64,000 nt of DNA from Streptomyces sp. NRRL F-6676. Lineage in GTDB: Bacteria; Actinomycetota; Actinomycetes; Streptomycetales; Streptomycetaceae. Below the pieces are notes generated by a model that saw only the letters and a program-made list of their open reading frames with translations, was not told the origin of the DNA and ran no database searches. Position 1 is the first letter of the stretch; the number at the start of each line of letters is the position of its first letter. The stretch covers positions 248,001 to 312,000 of the forward strand of contig NZ_JOHS01000010.1 in the NCBI RefSeq assembly GCF_000725625.1, written 5' to 3'. This document shows, piece after piece, positions 19,595 to 28,026 of the stretch. The position numbers and the translations under genes were made by a program.

Positions 19595-19942
19595 TCACCG
19601 CTCACCTTCCGGGGCCGGCTCCTGCGCACCGTCCGGCGGGCAGGTACAGACAGGACCGTGCGGGCCGTCCGGAGCAGCCGTGCGGGGCCTCATGGTGCGG
19701 TAGGCCGTCCAGTTGGCGGGTGGCAGCGCCCAGCCAGAGCCGGGCAGCGGTCGGACGGTTAGGGGCGCTGTGATGCTTTGGGCGCGCAGCCCTCTGGGTG
19801 CGTCGACCAACTCCGCCCCCCACAGGCGTGGGGCAGGGCCGTGGGGGCGTCCAGGGAACACCACCGGCGGCACATCGGGGGCCTCTCGCCCGAACAACAC
19901 CACCCTCAACCATTCGAGAACCGTTCGGATAAGGTTTTTCAC
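19595..19942 (-). CDS. Hypothetical protein, first gene of the small cluster
   Basis: A 115-residue protein with an amphipathic start (MKNLIRTVLEWLRVVLFGRE), then a Pro/Arg-rich middle and a PVCTCPPDG knuckle near the end. The ATG at 19942 is preceded by AAGGAG about 8 nt away. It is divergent from the XRE regulator at 20102, and the shared region holds a palindromic operator. It probably opens the transcript covering the three small frames downstream. Function unknown. Confidence 0.6.
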   Translation of the reverse strand: MKNLIRTVLEWLRVVLFGREAPDVPPVVFPGRPHGPAPRLWGAELVDAPRGLRAQSITAPLTVRPLPGSGWALPPANWTAYRTMRPRTAAPDGPHGPVCTCPPDGAQEPAPEGER

Positions 19943-20054
19943 GTCATCGCTCCTTGAAAGCGTTGGCCACGCCCCGGGGCCGTTCGCGCGGTCGCCGGGG
20001 CCCTTCCGTCGGTCTACTCAACCGATTCGGCGAGTGCCTACGGGAGATGACCAG

Positions 20055-20079
20055 CGTTGACTAGACTGGGCAGTCAACG
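20055..20079. promoter_or_regulatory. Putative operator between the XRE gene and the small cluster
   Basis: CGTTGACT (20055-20062) and AGTCAACG (20072-20079) are perfect 8-bp arms with a 9-nt spacer. A third half-site, GGTCAAC, follows at 20079-20085. It is 22 bp before the XRE ATG, so autoregulation and control of the divergent genes are likely. Confidence 0.55.
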
Positions 20080-20101
20080 GTCAACACCTTCCGGAGCAGG
20101 C

Positions 20102-21271
20102 ATGGGCGAGTTCAGAGCGCGTGTCCGGGCGGCCCTGACGGAACAGCGCATGAGCATGCGCAGCGCTGCCCGCACCCTCAATTACGATGTTGCCTATCTA
20201 AGCCGTGTCCTCAACGGAAAGCAGTCACCATCCCTGCAACTGGCCGAAGGACTGGACCGGTTGCTGGGTATGAACGGTGAATTGGGCGCCCTTGTGGCTC
20301 ACCCTGTCCAGGCAGGCAATATTTCCTCTTCTGAGCGTCGGCCTGCCCTGGACGGAGACCGCGGAGAGGGTTTCGCGAGCGCCATCCGTGACATGTCACA
20401 GCGCCTTGTCGTCCTCGACAACGCAATGAACGGGTTACCTGTTGCGGACGTAGCCGCACGCGCCTTCAAGTCGGTATACCGGCAGATTGGCGATGGTGAA
20501 TACGACCGCAAGGCGGAGCATGATATCCAGGCGGCTGCGGCGGAGTTGGCGGAAGTCGCCGGATGGGCGCTGTTCGACGCCGAGAAACACGATTCTGCCC
20601 GTAGGTTCAACCAGGAAGCGCTGTTCTTGGCGAAGCTCTCGGGCGACCACTCGATCGAGCTGTTGGTCATGCAGAATATGGCCATGCAGGCTGGATGGGT
20701 GGGGCGTCCGCGCGAAGAGTTGGCAATCGCACGGTCCATCATCGAGCAGGGCCGCCTGTCCCCACATACGGAAGCGATCTTCAGAGTCCGCGAGGCGAAG
20801 GGGCTGGCCGCATCGGGCCAGGAATCGGAAGCTGCCCGACTTTTCGATCTCGCACGCTCACTGATCCAAGAAAGTAAGCGTTGCGGTGACCCGTATTGGG
20901 CGTGGTGGGTGACGGCTGCGGAAATTGACGGGCATCAAGGGTTCGCCTTGCAAGAGGCGGGGCAGTGGAAAAAAGGGATTCCCTACCTTCAAAGGGCTCT
21001 GCATGATGATGGTGGAGTCAAAGTAGGATACAGGAACATCTCTGCCGTCCGGCTACTCGACTGCCTTTTGAGGGCTGCGGCTTGGCCGCAAGCTGAAGAG
21101 CTGGCGCAGTCAATCGTCCCGACCATCGGTGAGACTGCATCTGTCCGTACTCTCAGGCTATTGAGCAAAACTGCTCAGGGCGGAATGGAACTGGCCGGAG
21201 CCCCTATGGGAGTCCGTGATTTGCTTCACACCATCTCTGATGCGTTGAATGGGGATCCTTATGCGTTCTAA
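20102..21271 (+). CDS. XRE-family regulator with TPR-like C-terminal domain
   Basis: A 389-residue protein. The HTH lies at about residues 12-62 (SMRSAARTLNYDVAYLSRVLNGKQ). The rest is helical, with repeats like TPR units (for example ESEAARLFDLARSLIQES), as in Streptomyces regulators that sense peptides or partner proteins. ATG 20102 has GGAG 8 nt upstream and starts directly before the HTH; an in-frame ATG at 20057 would lie inside the operator palindrome. Codon use is less GC-biased than the neighbours and the stop is TAA, which is rare in Streptomyces, so horizontal acquisition is likely. Confidence 0.85.
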   Translation: MGEFRARVRAALTEQRMSMRSAARTLNYDVAYLSRVLNGKQSPSLQLAEGLDRLLGMNGELGALVAHPVQAGNISSSERRPALDGDRGEGFASAIRDMSQRLVVLDNAMNGLPVADVAARAFKSVYRQIGDGEYDRKAEHDIQAAAAELAEVAGWALFDAEKHDSARRFNQEALFLAKLSGDHSIELLVMQNMAMQAGWVGRPREELAIARSIIEQGRLSPHTEAIFRVREAKGLAASGQESEAARLFDLARSLIQESKRCGDPYWAWWVTAAEIDGHQGFALQEAGQWKKGIPYLQRALHDDGGVKVGYRNISAVRLLDCLLRAAAWPQAEELAQSIVPTIGETASVRTLRLLSKTAQGGMELAGAPMGVRDLLHTISDALNGDPYAF

Positions 21272-21364
21272 CCTTGATCATTCGTGACGGTGCACAGAGG
21301 GAGTTAGCGGCATCTGCGCTGCGCCGCGGGGGGCGGCAGCGCGGAGGCGGCGTACGGTGGACCG

Positions 21365-21856
21365 TCACGAAAGATCGAGGCTAGAACAAACGGTCTCAGT
21401 CCAGATCGCCTGGAGGTCACGGCAGACAATGGTGAGTGTGCCGCCCCAGCAGGCGATCTCGTGACTGCAGCCGCCCCGGTACGGCAGGATCTCATCGAGC
21501 ATCACAGCCCCGAGGTCCGTCCCTTGGTCCTCTTCGACGGGATCGATGATGAAGCTGGACACCCCTGCGTAGCGGATCAGCAGGTCGTGGCTGTGCTTCC
21601 AACAGTTGTGCTGGAACTCGACCTCCATCTCCTCACCGTCGGCACCCCGGACGGCCCGAAGTGTCAGGTCCTTCACACATCGACTGCTGCGGAAGTCGTA
21701 GTGATCCGTATCAGTGGCGAAGGCCCGGGCACCCGGCGGCAGATCACCACAGATCGAGGGCAGCTGCTCTAGGTAACGAGAGGGGTCCAACACCCCTGAC
21801 AGGTCGCCGACCTGCGCATCGAGATTGACGTACTCCATCAGCCTGGCCCCCCACAT
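21365..21856 (-). CDS. Hypothetical protein, possible immunity-type fold
   Basis: A 163-residue acidic protein with no signal peptide or membrane segment. Visible features are FQHNCWKHSHDLLIRYAGV, the LGAVMLDEILPYRGGCSHEI stretch and CWGGTLTIVCRD, suggesting a compact beta-rich domain. I do not recognise a family; the composition is like immunity proteins of contact-dependent systems, but no toxin gene is adjacent. ATG 21856 has AGGAAG 4 nt upstream, and ATG 21838 (MEYVNLDAQ) is an alternative. It lies in the lower-GC accessory patch beside the XRE regulator. Confidence 0.7.
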   Translation of the reverse strand: MWGARLMEYVNLDAQVGDLSGVLDPSRYLEQLPSICGDLPPGARAFATDTDHYDFRSSRCVKDLTLRAVRGADGEEMEVEFQHNCWKHSHDLLIRYAGVSSFIIDPVEEDQGTDLGAVMLDEILPYRGGCSHEIACWGGTLTIVCRDLQAIWTETVCSSLDLS

Positions 21857-22181
21857 GGCTTCCTACTGAACGGCGAATCGTCGCACAGGCTCACCAAATG
21901 AGATGGCGTCCATGGGTGGGCCTGCGCTCTTGCTCCTCACATGCGGTGATCTTCGCAGTGAGGTCTCGTTCATGCGCGCGAACGGGGGCCTTCTGCGGCG
22001 CTCTCAGGTTCCGCCTTGCTCCGCTCGCCCCGCAGCCGAAAAAACTCCTGAGGGCGCCACAACGTTGCCGTGCCGTTCACGCCGTCGCCACTCCCGGTGC
22101 CAAACATCCTGGTGAGCGGAACGTTCGCGCAGGCGAACGCCGCGCCACCGTCGATGCGTTCGCCCCCGGGGAGACCCCGCC
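21857..22181. other. Intergenic region with a CGTTCGC palindrome
   Basis: 325 bp with no convincing gene. CGTTCGC-gcag-GCGAACG (22122-22139) is a perfect 7-bp inverted repeat about 45 bp upstream of the phosphoesterase start, a candidate operator or leader hairpin. GGGGAG precedes the ATG at 22182. Confidence 0.5.
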
Positions 22182-23876
22182 ATGCCGCGCCAACGCTCAG
22201 CCACCACACCCCCCACCTCGCAACCCCCCACCCCCTTCGCCCCCACCCGCGCCGGGGCCGCCACCGAGCCGTGGCCCGCCGCCCACGGCCGTCCCGCCGC
22301 CGCACCGCCCCTCGCCCCCTACACCCGCGGCACCACCCTGGCCACCGTCGCCACCCCCGCCGGCAAGAACACCGGTTACCGCCGCCTCGGTGACGGCCCC
22401 GCCTGGCCCCGCGTCGTCCGCACCGACCTCGCCGCCGCCGCGGACGGCCGGGCGGCTCGCCGCACAACCCTCGCCTCCTTCGTCCAGTTCACCGACCTGC
22501 ACCTGGTCGATGTCCAGCACCCCCTGCGCTACGAGTACCTGCGCGCCCAGACCTCCAGTGCCTGGCGCCCCCAGGAGGCCCTGTCCGTGGCCGGTGCCGC
22601 CTCCCTCGTCGAACGCGTCAACGCCCTGCGCGGCGCCCCCGCCACCGGCGCCCCGCTGCACTTCGTGATGACCACCGGCGACAACTGCGACAACAACTCC
22701 CGCACGGAACTGGACTGGTTCCTGAAGGTGATGAGCGGTGGCCGCGTCACCCCCAACTCCGGCGACCCGCGCCACTACGAGGGCGTCCAGAACAGCGGTC
22801 TGAAGCTGTACTGGCAGCCGGATGCCGCCCTGCGCGACGCCGACAAGCAGAACGGCTTCCCCCGCCTCGACGGCTTCCTCGCCGCCGCGATCGCCGAGGT
22901 CAACAGCCCCGGCCTCAACCTCCCCTGGTACTCCACGGTCGGCAACCACGACGCCCTGCCCGGCGGCTGCTACGCCCCCGGCGACTCCTGGTTCGCCGAG
23001 TTCGCCGTCGGCGGCCGCAAACTGATGAGCCTGGACGAGCACGCCGGCAAGGCCATCTGGGACAACGTCCGGCACGGCGGCGACCCCACCGGCGCCGACT
23101 TCCGCGCCCTGCTCAAGTCCCAGGCCCGCCACATGCGTTCCGTCACCCCCGACGAGGCCCGCGCCCCGTTCACCCCGGCCGAGTACCTCAAGGCCCACCT
23201 CGACCCCGCGCACACCGGCCCCGGCCCCGTCGGCCACGGCTACACCCAGGCCAACCTCGACGCCGGCACCCAGTACTACGCCTTCCGCATCTCCGACGAC
23301 GTCCTCGGCGTCAGCCTCGACACCACCGACCCCGGCGGCCACTACGAGGGCTCGATCGGCGACGCCCAACTGCGCTGGCTGGAGAAGGCGCTGAGCGACA
23401 ACCGGGACGCCCACGTCCTCGTCTTCAGCCACCACACCAGCAAGACCATGCGCAACCTGCGCACCGACCCCGGCCGCCCCGGCGAGAAGCGGCACGGCGG
23501 CGACGAGCTGGTCACCGTCCTCGGCCGCCACCCCAACGTGCTGGCCTGGGTCAACGGCCACAGCCACAAGAACAACATCACCCCCCACCACTTCTCCGGC
23601 GGCGGCTCCTTCTGGGAGGTCTCCACCGCGTCGCACGTCGACTTCCCGCAGCTCGCCCGGGTGATCGAGGTGGCCGACAACAAGGACGGCACGCTCTCCC
23701 TGTTCACCACGCTCGTGGAGTCCGCCGCCCCGCACCGCACCGACTTCGCCGACCTCACCCAGACCGGGCTCGCCGCCCTCTACCGCGAACTCGCCTTCAA
23801 CGCCCCCGGCTCCCGCGCGACCCTCTCGGGCGAGGCCGGGGACCGCAACACCGAACTCGTCCTGAAGAAGGCGTGA
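22182..23876 (+). CDS. Metallophosphoesterase, PPA1498-type
   Basis: A 564-residue calcineurin-like phosphoesterase. The metal and catalytic motifs occur in order: FTDLHLVD, TTGDNCDNN, TVGNHD, FSHHTSKT and NGHSHKN. Length and order agree with the family I know as TIGR03767 (PPA1498 type) in actinobacteria. The first 60 residues are Pro/Ala/Thr-rich and contain no clear Tat or Sec signal, although family members are often secreted. ATG 22182 follows GGGGAG at 8 nt. It is convergent with the AbiEi-like gene, 19 bp away. Confidence 0.9.
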   Translation: MPRQRSATTPPTSQPPTPFAPTRAGAATEPWPAAHGRPAAAPPLAPYTRGTTLATVATPAGKNTGYRRLGDGPAWPRVVRTDLAAAADGRAARRTTLASFVQFTDLHLVDVQHPLRYEYLRAQTSSAWRPQEALSVAGAASLVERVNALRGAPATGAPLHFVMTTGDNCDNNSRTELDWFLKVMSGGRVTPNSGDPRHYEGVQNSGLKLYWQPDAALRDADKQNGFPRLDGFLAAAIAEVNSPGLNLPWYSTVGNHDALPGGCYAPGDSWFAEFAVGGRKLMSLDEHAGKAIWDNVRHGGDPTGADFRALLKSQARHMRSVTPDEARAPFTPAEYLKAHLDPAHTGPGPVGHGYTQANLDAGTQYYAFRISDDVLGVSLDTTDPGGHYEGSIGDAQLRWLEKALSDNRDAHVLVFSHHTSKTMRNLRTDPGRPGEKRHGGDELVTVLGRHPNVLAWVNGHSHKNNITPHHFSGGGSFWEVSTASHVDFPQLARVIEVADNKDGTLSLFTTLVESAAPHRTDFADLTQTGLAALYRELAFNAPGSRATLSGEAGDRNTELVLKKA

Positions 23877-23895
23877 AGCAGCACGACAACCGCGC

Positions 23896-24999
23896 TCACC
23901 TGGGCAGGACCACGATGTACGCCGGCGGCTTGCGGTCCGCCGCGGCCATCAGCGCCGTGCGGACCACCGTCGCCTGCTGCTCCGTCGCGTCCCGCAGCTT
24001 CTTCGGGGTGACGTGGACGACGGTGACGCCCAGCCGCTCCAGGTGCTCGCGCTTGCGCGCGTGCTCCGCCCACAGGGCGTCGTCGTCCGGGCGCCCCGCG
24101 CCCTGCGGGCCGCCGTGGCGCGGGGCCCGGGTGTCCAGCTCGACGGCGACCGCCGCCTGCGGCCAGTAGGCGTCCACGCCGCCCAGGTGCGGGCCGCCCG
24201 GCAGCCGCAGGTCGACGTTCCACACCGGGTCGGGCAGCCCGTACTCCTCGACCATCCGGTACAGCCGCTCCTCCGCGAGGGTGCGGCCCTCGGCGAGCAG
24301 CGCCTCCACGGCGTCCACCACGTGCGGCCGGTTCAGCAGCCGTGCCTGCGCCAATTCCCGTACCACGGCGGCCGGTTCGCAGTGGCCGCCGCGGACCGCC
24401 TCGGTCAGCAGCCGGCGCACGGTGGTGGCGTCCGACAGCTGCGCCACCGCGTCGGCCAGGGCGCGGGGCACCGGGGCGACGGGCACGCCGGTGACCCGCT
24501 CGGGGGCGGGCAGCACGGAGGTGCGCACGATACGGACGCAGCCGACGCCGCGCAGCCGCCGGGTGCGGGGGACGAGGACGTCGACGCGGTCCAGGGACGG
24601 CAGCGGCGGGGAGGCGGTGAAGCCGTGCAGGGTGAGCGCGGCGAGCCCGGTGACCATCGCCCCGACGGCGGGCACCGGGCGCGGGGCGGGGCCGGACTCG
24701 TGGGCCTGGGCGGCGCCCGGCTGCGGCGGGATGCCGGGGACGGCCGTGCCCGAGCCGCTCCGCGTGCGGTCGGCGTAGAGCAGTACCGCGTGCAGCCGCT
24801 CCTCCGAGGTGGGCGGGCCGGGGTGCAGCAGCACGACCCCCGGCAGTAGTTGCTGCCAGGGGCCGCCGGGCCGGCACCGCTCGTCGGCCTCGGCGGCGCC
24901 GACGCCGTGGGCGCGCAACTGCGCGGTGGTCAGCACGCGGGGGCGGGCGTCGGAGAGGTGCTGGAGCGGGCGGGGGGAGAGGGGGGTGTTGTGCGTCAT
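23896..24999 (-). CDS. AbiEi-like winged helix fused to a DUF559-like nuclease fold
   Basis: A 367-residue protein. The N-terminus (about 15-75) resembles AbiEi-type antitoxin winged helices (VLTTAQLRAHGV, then a GVVLLHPG strand). The C-terminus (about 255-367) resembles the Vsr/PD-(D/E)XK-like DUF559 domain: GGVDAYWPQAAVAVELD, then ARKREHLERLGVTVVHVTPK. Such proteins are common in actinobacteria and often annotated only as DUF559 proteins. ATG 24999 is the first methionine followed by the domain; the longer frame crosses the promoter region. No AbiEii-type nucleotidyltransferase lies adjacent, so a toxin-antitoxin role is not supported. Confidence 0.75.
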   Translation of the reverse strand: MTHNTPLSPRPLQHLSDARPRVLTTAQLRAHGVGAAEADERCRPGGPWQQLLPGVVLLHPGPPTSEERLHAVLLYADRTRSGSGTAVPGIPPQPGAAQAHESGPAPRPVPAVGAMVTGLAALTLHGFTASPPLPSLDRVDVLVPRTRRLRGVGCVRIVRTSVLPAPERVTGVPVAPVPRALADAVAQLSDATTVRRLLTEAVRGGHCEPAAVVRELAQARLLNRPHVVDAVEALLAEGRTLAEERLYRMVEEYGLPDPVWNVDLRLPGGPHLGGVDAYWPQAAVAVELDTRAPRHGGPQGAGRPDDDALWAEHARKREHLERLGVTVVHVTPKKLRDATEQQATVVRTALMAAADRKPPAYIVVLPR

Positions 25000-25212
25000 G
25001 CGGGGGAGTTTCCCGGCCCCGGGCCGCCCGATAACCGCTGTTACGCGCCCGTCGACGAACCAGGACAAGGCGGCACTAAAGGACAACTGTTCGAGTGCCG
25101 AAGGGGCTGGTCCGGCCGGGCGCCACCCCGGGTTACGGCCCCGACGTCAGAGTTGCGTAACACCCCGTGGGGAACGGGAAGTTGACGCCGGGACCTCACC
25201 CTCCGTCCGGCG

Positions 25213-27789
25213 TCAGCCGGCGGCGGCCGCGTCGCACTCCTGGCCGCGCAGCCCGCGCGCCAGGTCGTCCCGGGCCTCCAGGACCAGGCGGCGCAGCGCC
25301 GGGGCCGCGTCCTCGTGGGCCGTCAGCCATGCGTCCGTCGCCGCCAGCGTGGCCTGCGACGCCTGGAGCGACGGGTACAGACCCCGCACCACGTCCATGC
25401 CGATCTGGATGGACCGCTCGGCCCACACCCGCTCGATCACCGCGAAGTACTTCTCCGTGTACGGCGCGAGCAGCTCCCGCTGGGAGGGCTGCGCGAACCC
25501 CGCGATCGTCGCCTCCACCAGCGCGTTGGACAGCGCGTCGGACTCGACCACCTGCTCCCACGCCCGCGCCTTGACCTCCGCCGAGGGCCGCGCGGCCAGG
25601 CAGCGCACCTCGTGCCGCTTGCCGGACGCGGTGTCGTCCCGGGCGAGTTCCGCCGCGAGCGCCGCCTCGTCCACGGCGCCGTGCGCGGTCAGCGGCTCCA
25701 GGAACGTCCAGCGCAGCTCCTGGTCCACCTCCAGGCCGTCGATCTTCTCGGTGTCCTCCAGCAGTCCGCGCAGCACGGCGAGGTCCGCCTCCCCGGCGGC
25801 CACCGCAGCGAAGAACCGGGCCCAGGTCAGCTGGTGCTGGCTGCCCGGCTCGGCGGCCCGCAGCTCGCGCAGCGCGCCCTCGGACAGCAGCCGGGCGCCC
25901 GTCCCGCGCCACTCGGGGGCGGCGTAGTGCGTCAGCGCGGACTCGGCCCACGCGTGCAGCATCTGGAGCACGCCGATGTCGGACTCCCGGCCCGCGAACC
26001 GCAGCACCAGGTCGACGAAGTCCCGCGCGGGCAGCAGCGCGTCCCGCGTCAGGTTCCACAGCGCCGACCAGCACAGCGCCCGCGCCAGCGGATCGGTGAG
26101 GTCGCCGAGCCGGCCGCGCAGCGTGGCCAGCGAGGTCTCGTCGAAGCGGATCTTGCAGTACGTCAGGTCGTCGTCGTTGACCAACACCAGGTCCGGCGCC
26201 TGTTCGCCCGCCAGTTCGGCGACGACCGTACGCGGCCCGGCGACGTCCGCCTCGGCGCGCGCGTACCGCACGAGCGCCCCGTCCTCGCTGCGGTAGAGGC
26301 CCACCGCCACCCGGTGCGGGCGGACGGTGGGGTGCGACTCCGCCGCCTCCTGGACGACGGCCAGCTCCTCCACCCGGCCGTCGGTGCTCAGCAGCACCTG
26401 CGGGGTCAGGGAGTTGACGCCTGCCGTCTCCAGCCAGGCGCGCGACCACGCGGCCATGTCCCGTCCGCTGGTCTCCTCCAGGACCGCCAGCAGGTCACCG
26501 AGGCGGGTGTTGCCGTACGCGTGCCGCTTGAAGTAGCGCCGGGCGCCCTCAAGGAAGGCGTCCTGGCCCACGTAGGCGACGAGCTGCTTGAGCACGGAGG
26601 CGCCCTTGGCGTACGTGATCCCGTCGAAGTTGAGCTTGGCGTCCTCCAGGTCGCGGATGTCCGCCGTGATGGGGTGCGTGGAGGGGAGTTGGTCGGCGCG
26701 GTACGCCCAGGCCTTGCGGCGGTTGGCGAAGGTGATCCAGGCGTCCTTGAACCGGGTCGCGCCGACGTTGGCGAACGCGCCCATGAAGTCGGCGAAGGAC
26801 TCCTTCAGCCACAGGTCGTCCCACCACTCCATGGTGACGAGGTCGCCGAACCACATGTGCGCCATCTCGTGCAGGATCGTGTTGGCGCGGGCCTCGTACG
26901 ACGCCCGGGTCACCTTCCCGCGGAAGATGTACTCCTCGCGGAAGGTCACGAGCCCCGGGTTCTCCATCGCCCCCAGGTTGTACTCGGGCACGAACGCCTG
27001 GTCGTACTTGCCGAACGGGTACGGGTGGTCGAAGCGGTCGTGGAAGAAGTCCAGGCCCTGCTTGGTGATCAGGAAGACGTCGTCCGCGTCGAAGTGCTTG
27101 GCGAGCCCCTTGCGGCACAGCGCGCCGAGCGGGATCTCCAGCCGTGTGCCGTCCTCGAACGTCCGCTCGTAGTGGTCCGTCACGTAGTGGTACGGGCCCG
27201 CGACGACGCACGTGATGTACGTCGAGACCGGCTTCGTCTCGGCGAAGCGCCACACGCCGTCGCGCTGCTCGCCGACGCCGTTGCTCCACACCGTCCAGCC
27301 CTCCGGGGCCCGCACCTCGAACCGGAACGGGGCCTTCAGGTCGGGCTGTTCGAAGTTGGTGAAGACACGGCGGGAGTCGGCCGGTTCGTACTGCGTGTAG
27401 AGGTAGACCTCGCCGTCCTCCGGGTCGACGAAGCGGTGCATGCCCTCGCCCGTGCGGGAGTAGGCGCACTGCGCGTCCACCACCAGTTCGTTCTCCGCGG
27501 CCAGGTCCTCCAGGCGGATCCGGGCGCCGTCGAAGACCTCGCCGGGGTCCAGGTCGCGGCCGTTGAGCGAGAGCGCGGTGACGCTCGGGGCGACGAGGTC
27601 CGCGAAGCTCGCGGCGCCCGGCTCGGCGCAGCGGAAGCGGATCGTGGTGACCGAACGGAATGTGCGCGGCCCGTCGGCCGGGGCGTCGCCCACCGCCGAG
27701 CGCAGGTCGAGCGACACGTCGTACCCGTCGACGGACAGCAGTGCGGCCCGCTCCCGGGCCTCGTCGCGGGACAGGTTCTCACCGGGCAC
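25213..27789 (-). CDS. pepN: Second aminopeptidase N (M1 family)
   Basis: An 858-residue M1 zinc aminopeptidase, paralogue of the gene at 7744-10323. It has GAMEN at 273-277, HEMAH at 307-311, and zinc ligand E330 in KESFADF. GTG 27789 is chosen because GAGGGAG lies 8 nt upstream and the product then starts MPGENLSRDEARERA, matching MPGTNLTREEARTRA of the paralogue. A GTG nine bases earlier abuts the purine stretch. The active site is intact in both copies, so both should be functional. It is divergent from the DsbA-like gene. Confidence 0.95.
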   Translation of the reverse strand: MPGENLSRDEARERAALLSVDGYDVSLDLRSAVGDAPADGPRTFRSVTTIRFRCAEPGAASFADLVAPSVTALSLNGRDLDPGEVFDGARIRLEDLAAENELVVDAQCAYSRTGEGMHRFVDPEDGEVYLYTQYEPADSRRVFTNFEQPDLKAPFRFEVRAPEGWTVWSNGVGEQRDGVWRFAETKPVSTYITCVVAGPYHYVTDHYERTFEDGTRLEIPLGALCRKGLAKHFDADDVFLITKQGLDFFHDRFDHPYPFGKYDQAFVPEYNLGAMENPGLVTFREEYIFRGKVTRASYEARANTILHEMAHMWFGDLVTMEWWDDLWLKESFADFMGAFANVGATRFKDAWITFANRRKAWAYRADQLPSTHPITADIRDLEDAKLNFDGITYAKGASVLKQLVAYVGQDAFLEGARRYFKRHAYGNTRLGDLLAVLEETSGRDMAAWSRAWLETAGVNSLTPQVLLSTDGRVEELAVVQEAAESHPTVRPHRVAVGLYRSEDGALVRYARAEADVAGPRTVVAELAGEQAPDLVLVNDDDLTYCKIRFDETSLATLRGRLGDLTDPLARALCWSALWNLTRDALLPARDFVDLVLRFAGRESDIGVLQMLHAWAESALTHYAAPEWRGTGARLLSEGALRELRAAEPGSQHQLTWARFFAAVAAGEADLAVLRGLLEDTEKIDGLEVDQELRWTFLEPLTAHGAVDEAALAAELARDDTASGKRHEVRCLAARPSAEVKARAWEQVVESDALSNALVEATIAGFAQPSQRELLAPYTEKYFAVIERVWAERSIQIGMDVVRGLYPSLQASQATLAATDAWLTAHEDAAPALRRLVLEARDDLARGLRGQECDAAAAG

Positions 27790-28026
27790 GGGCGGCACTC
27801 CCTCGGTATGTCGGAAAAGGGTCCGGCGCTCCGTCTCGGATGCCGGACACACACGTACAGGACCGATCCTGCCATGTGCCCCTGACATCGGGCACAGGGG
27901 AATGTCCGGCACCTCCCGCCATGTTGCGCCAAAGCAGACCGCCGACTCCCCACCGGACCGCCCCCCGCGGTCCGCTCGGCACCCCGTGTACGGCATCCGG
28001 CCGTACGACCGCTCCCGAGGAGACGC

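Noticed and set aside
19359-19598. The 79-codon frame from GTG 19598 as the second gene of the cluster
   Set aside because: It starts with a GTGA-type overlap but its product is poorly protein-like and it overlaps the next gene; the other frame encodes the more plausible Cys-containing protein.
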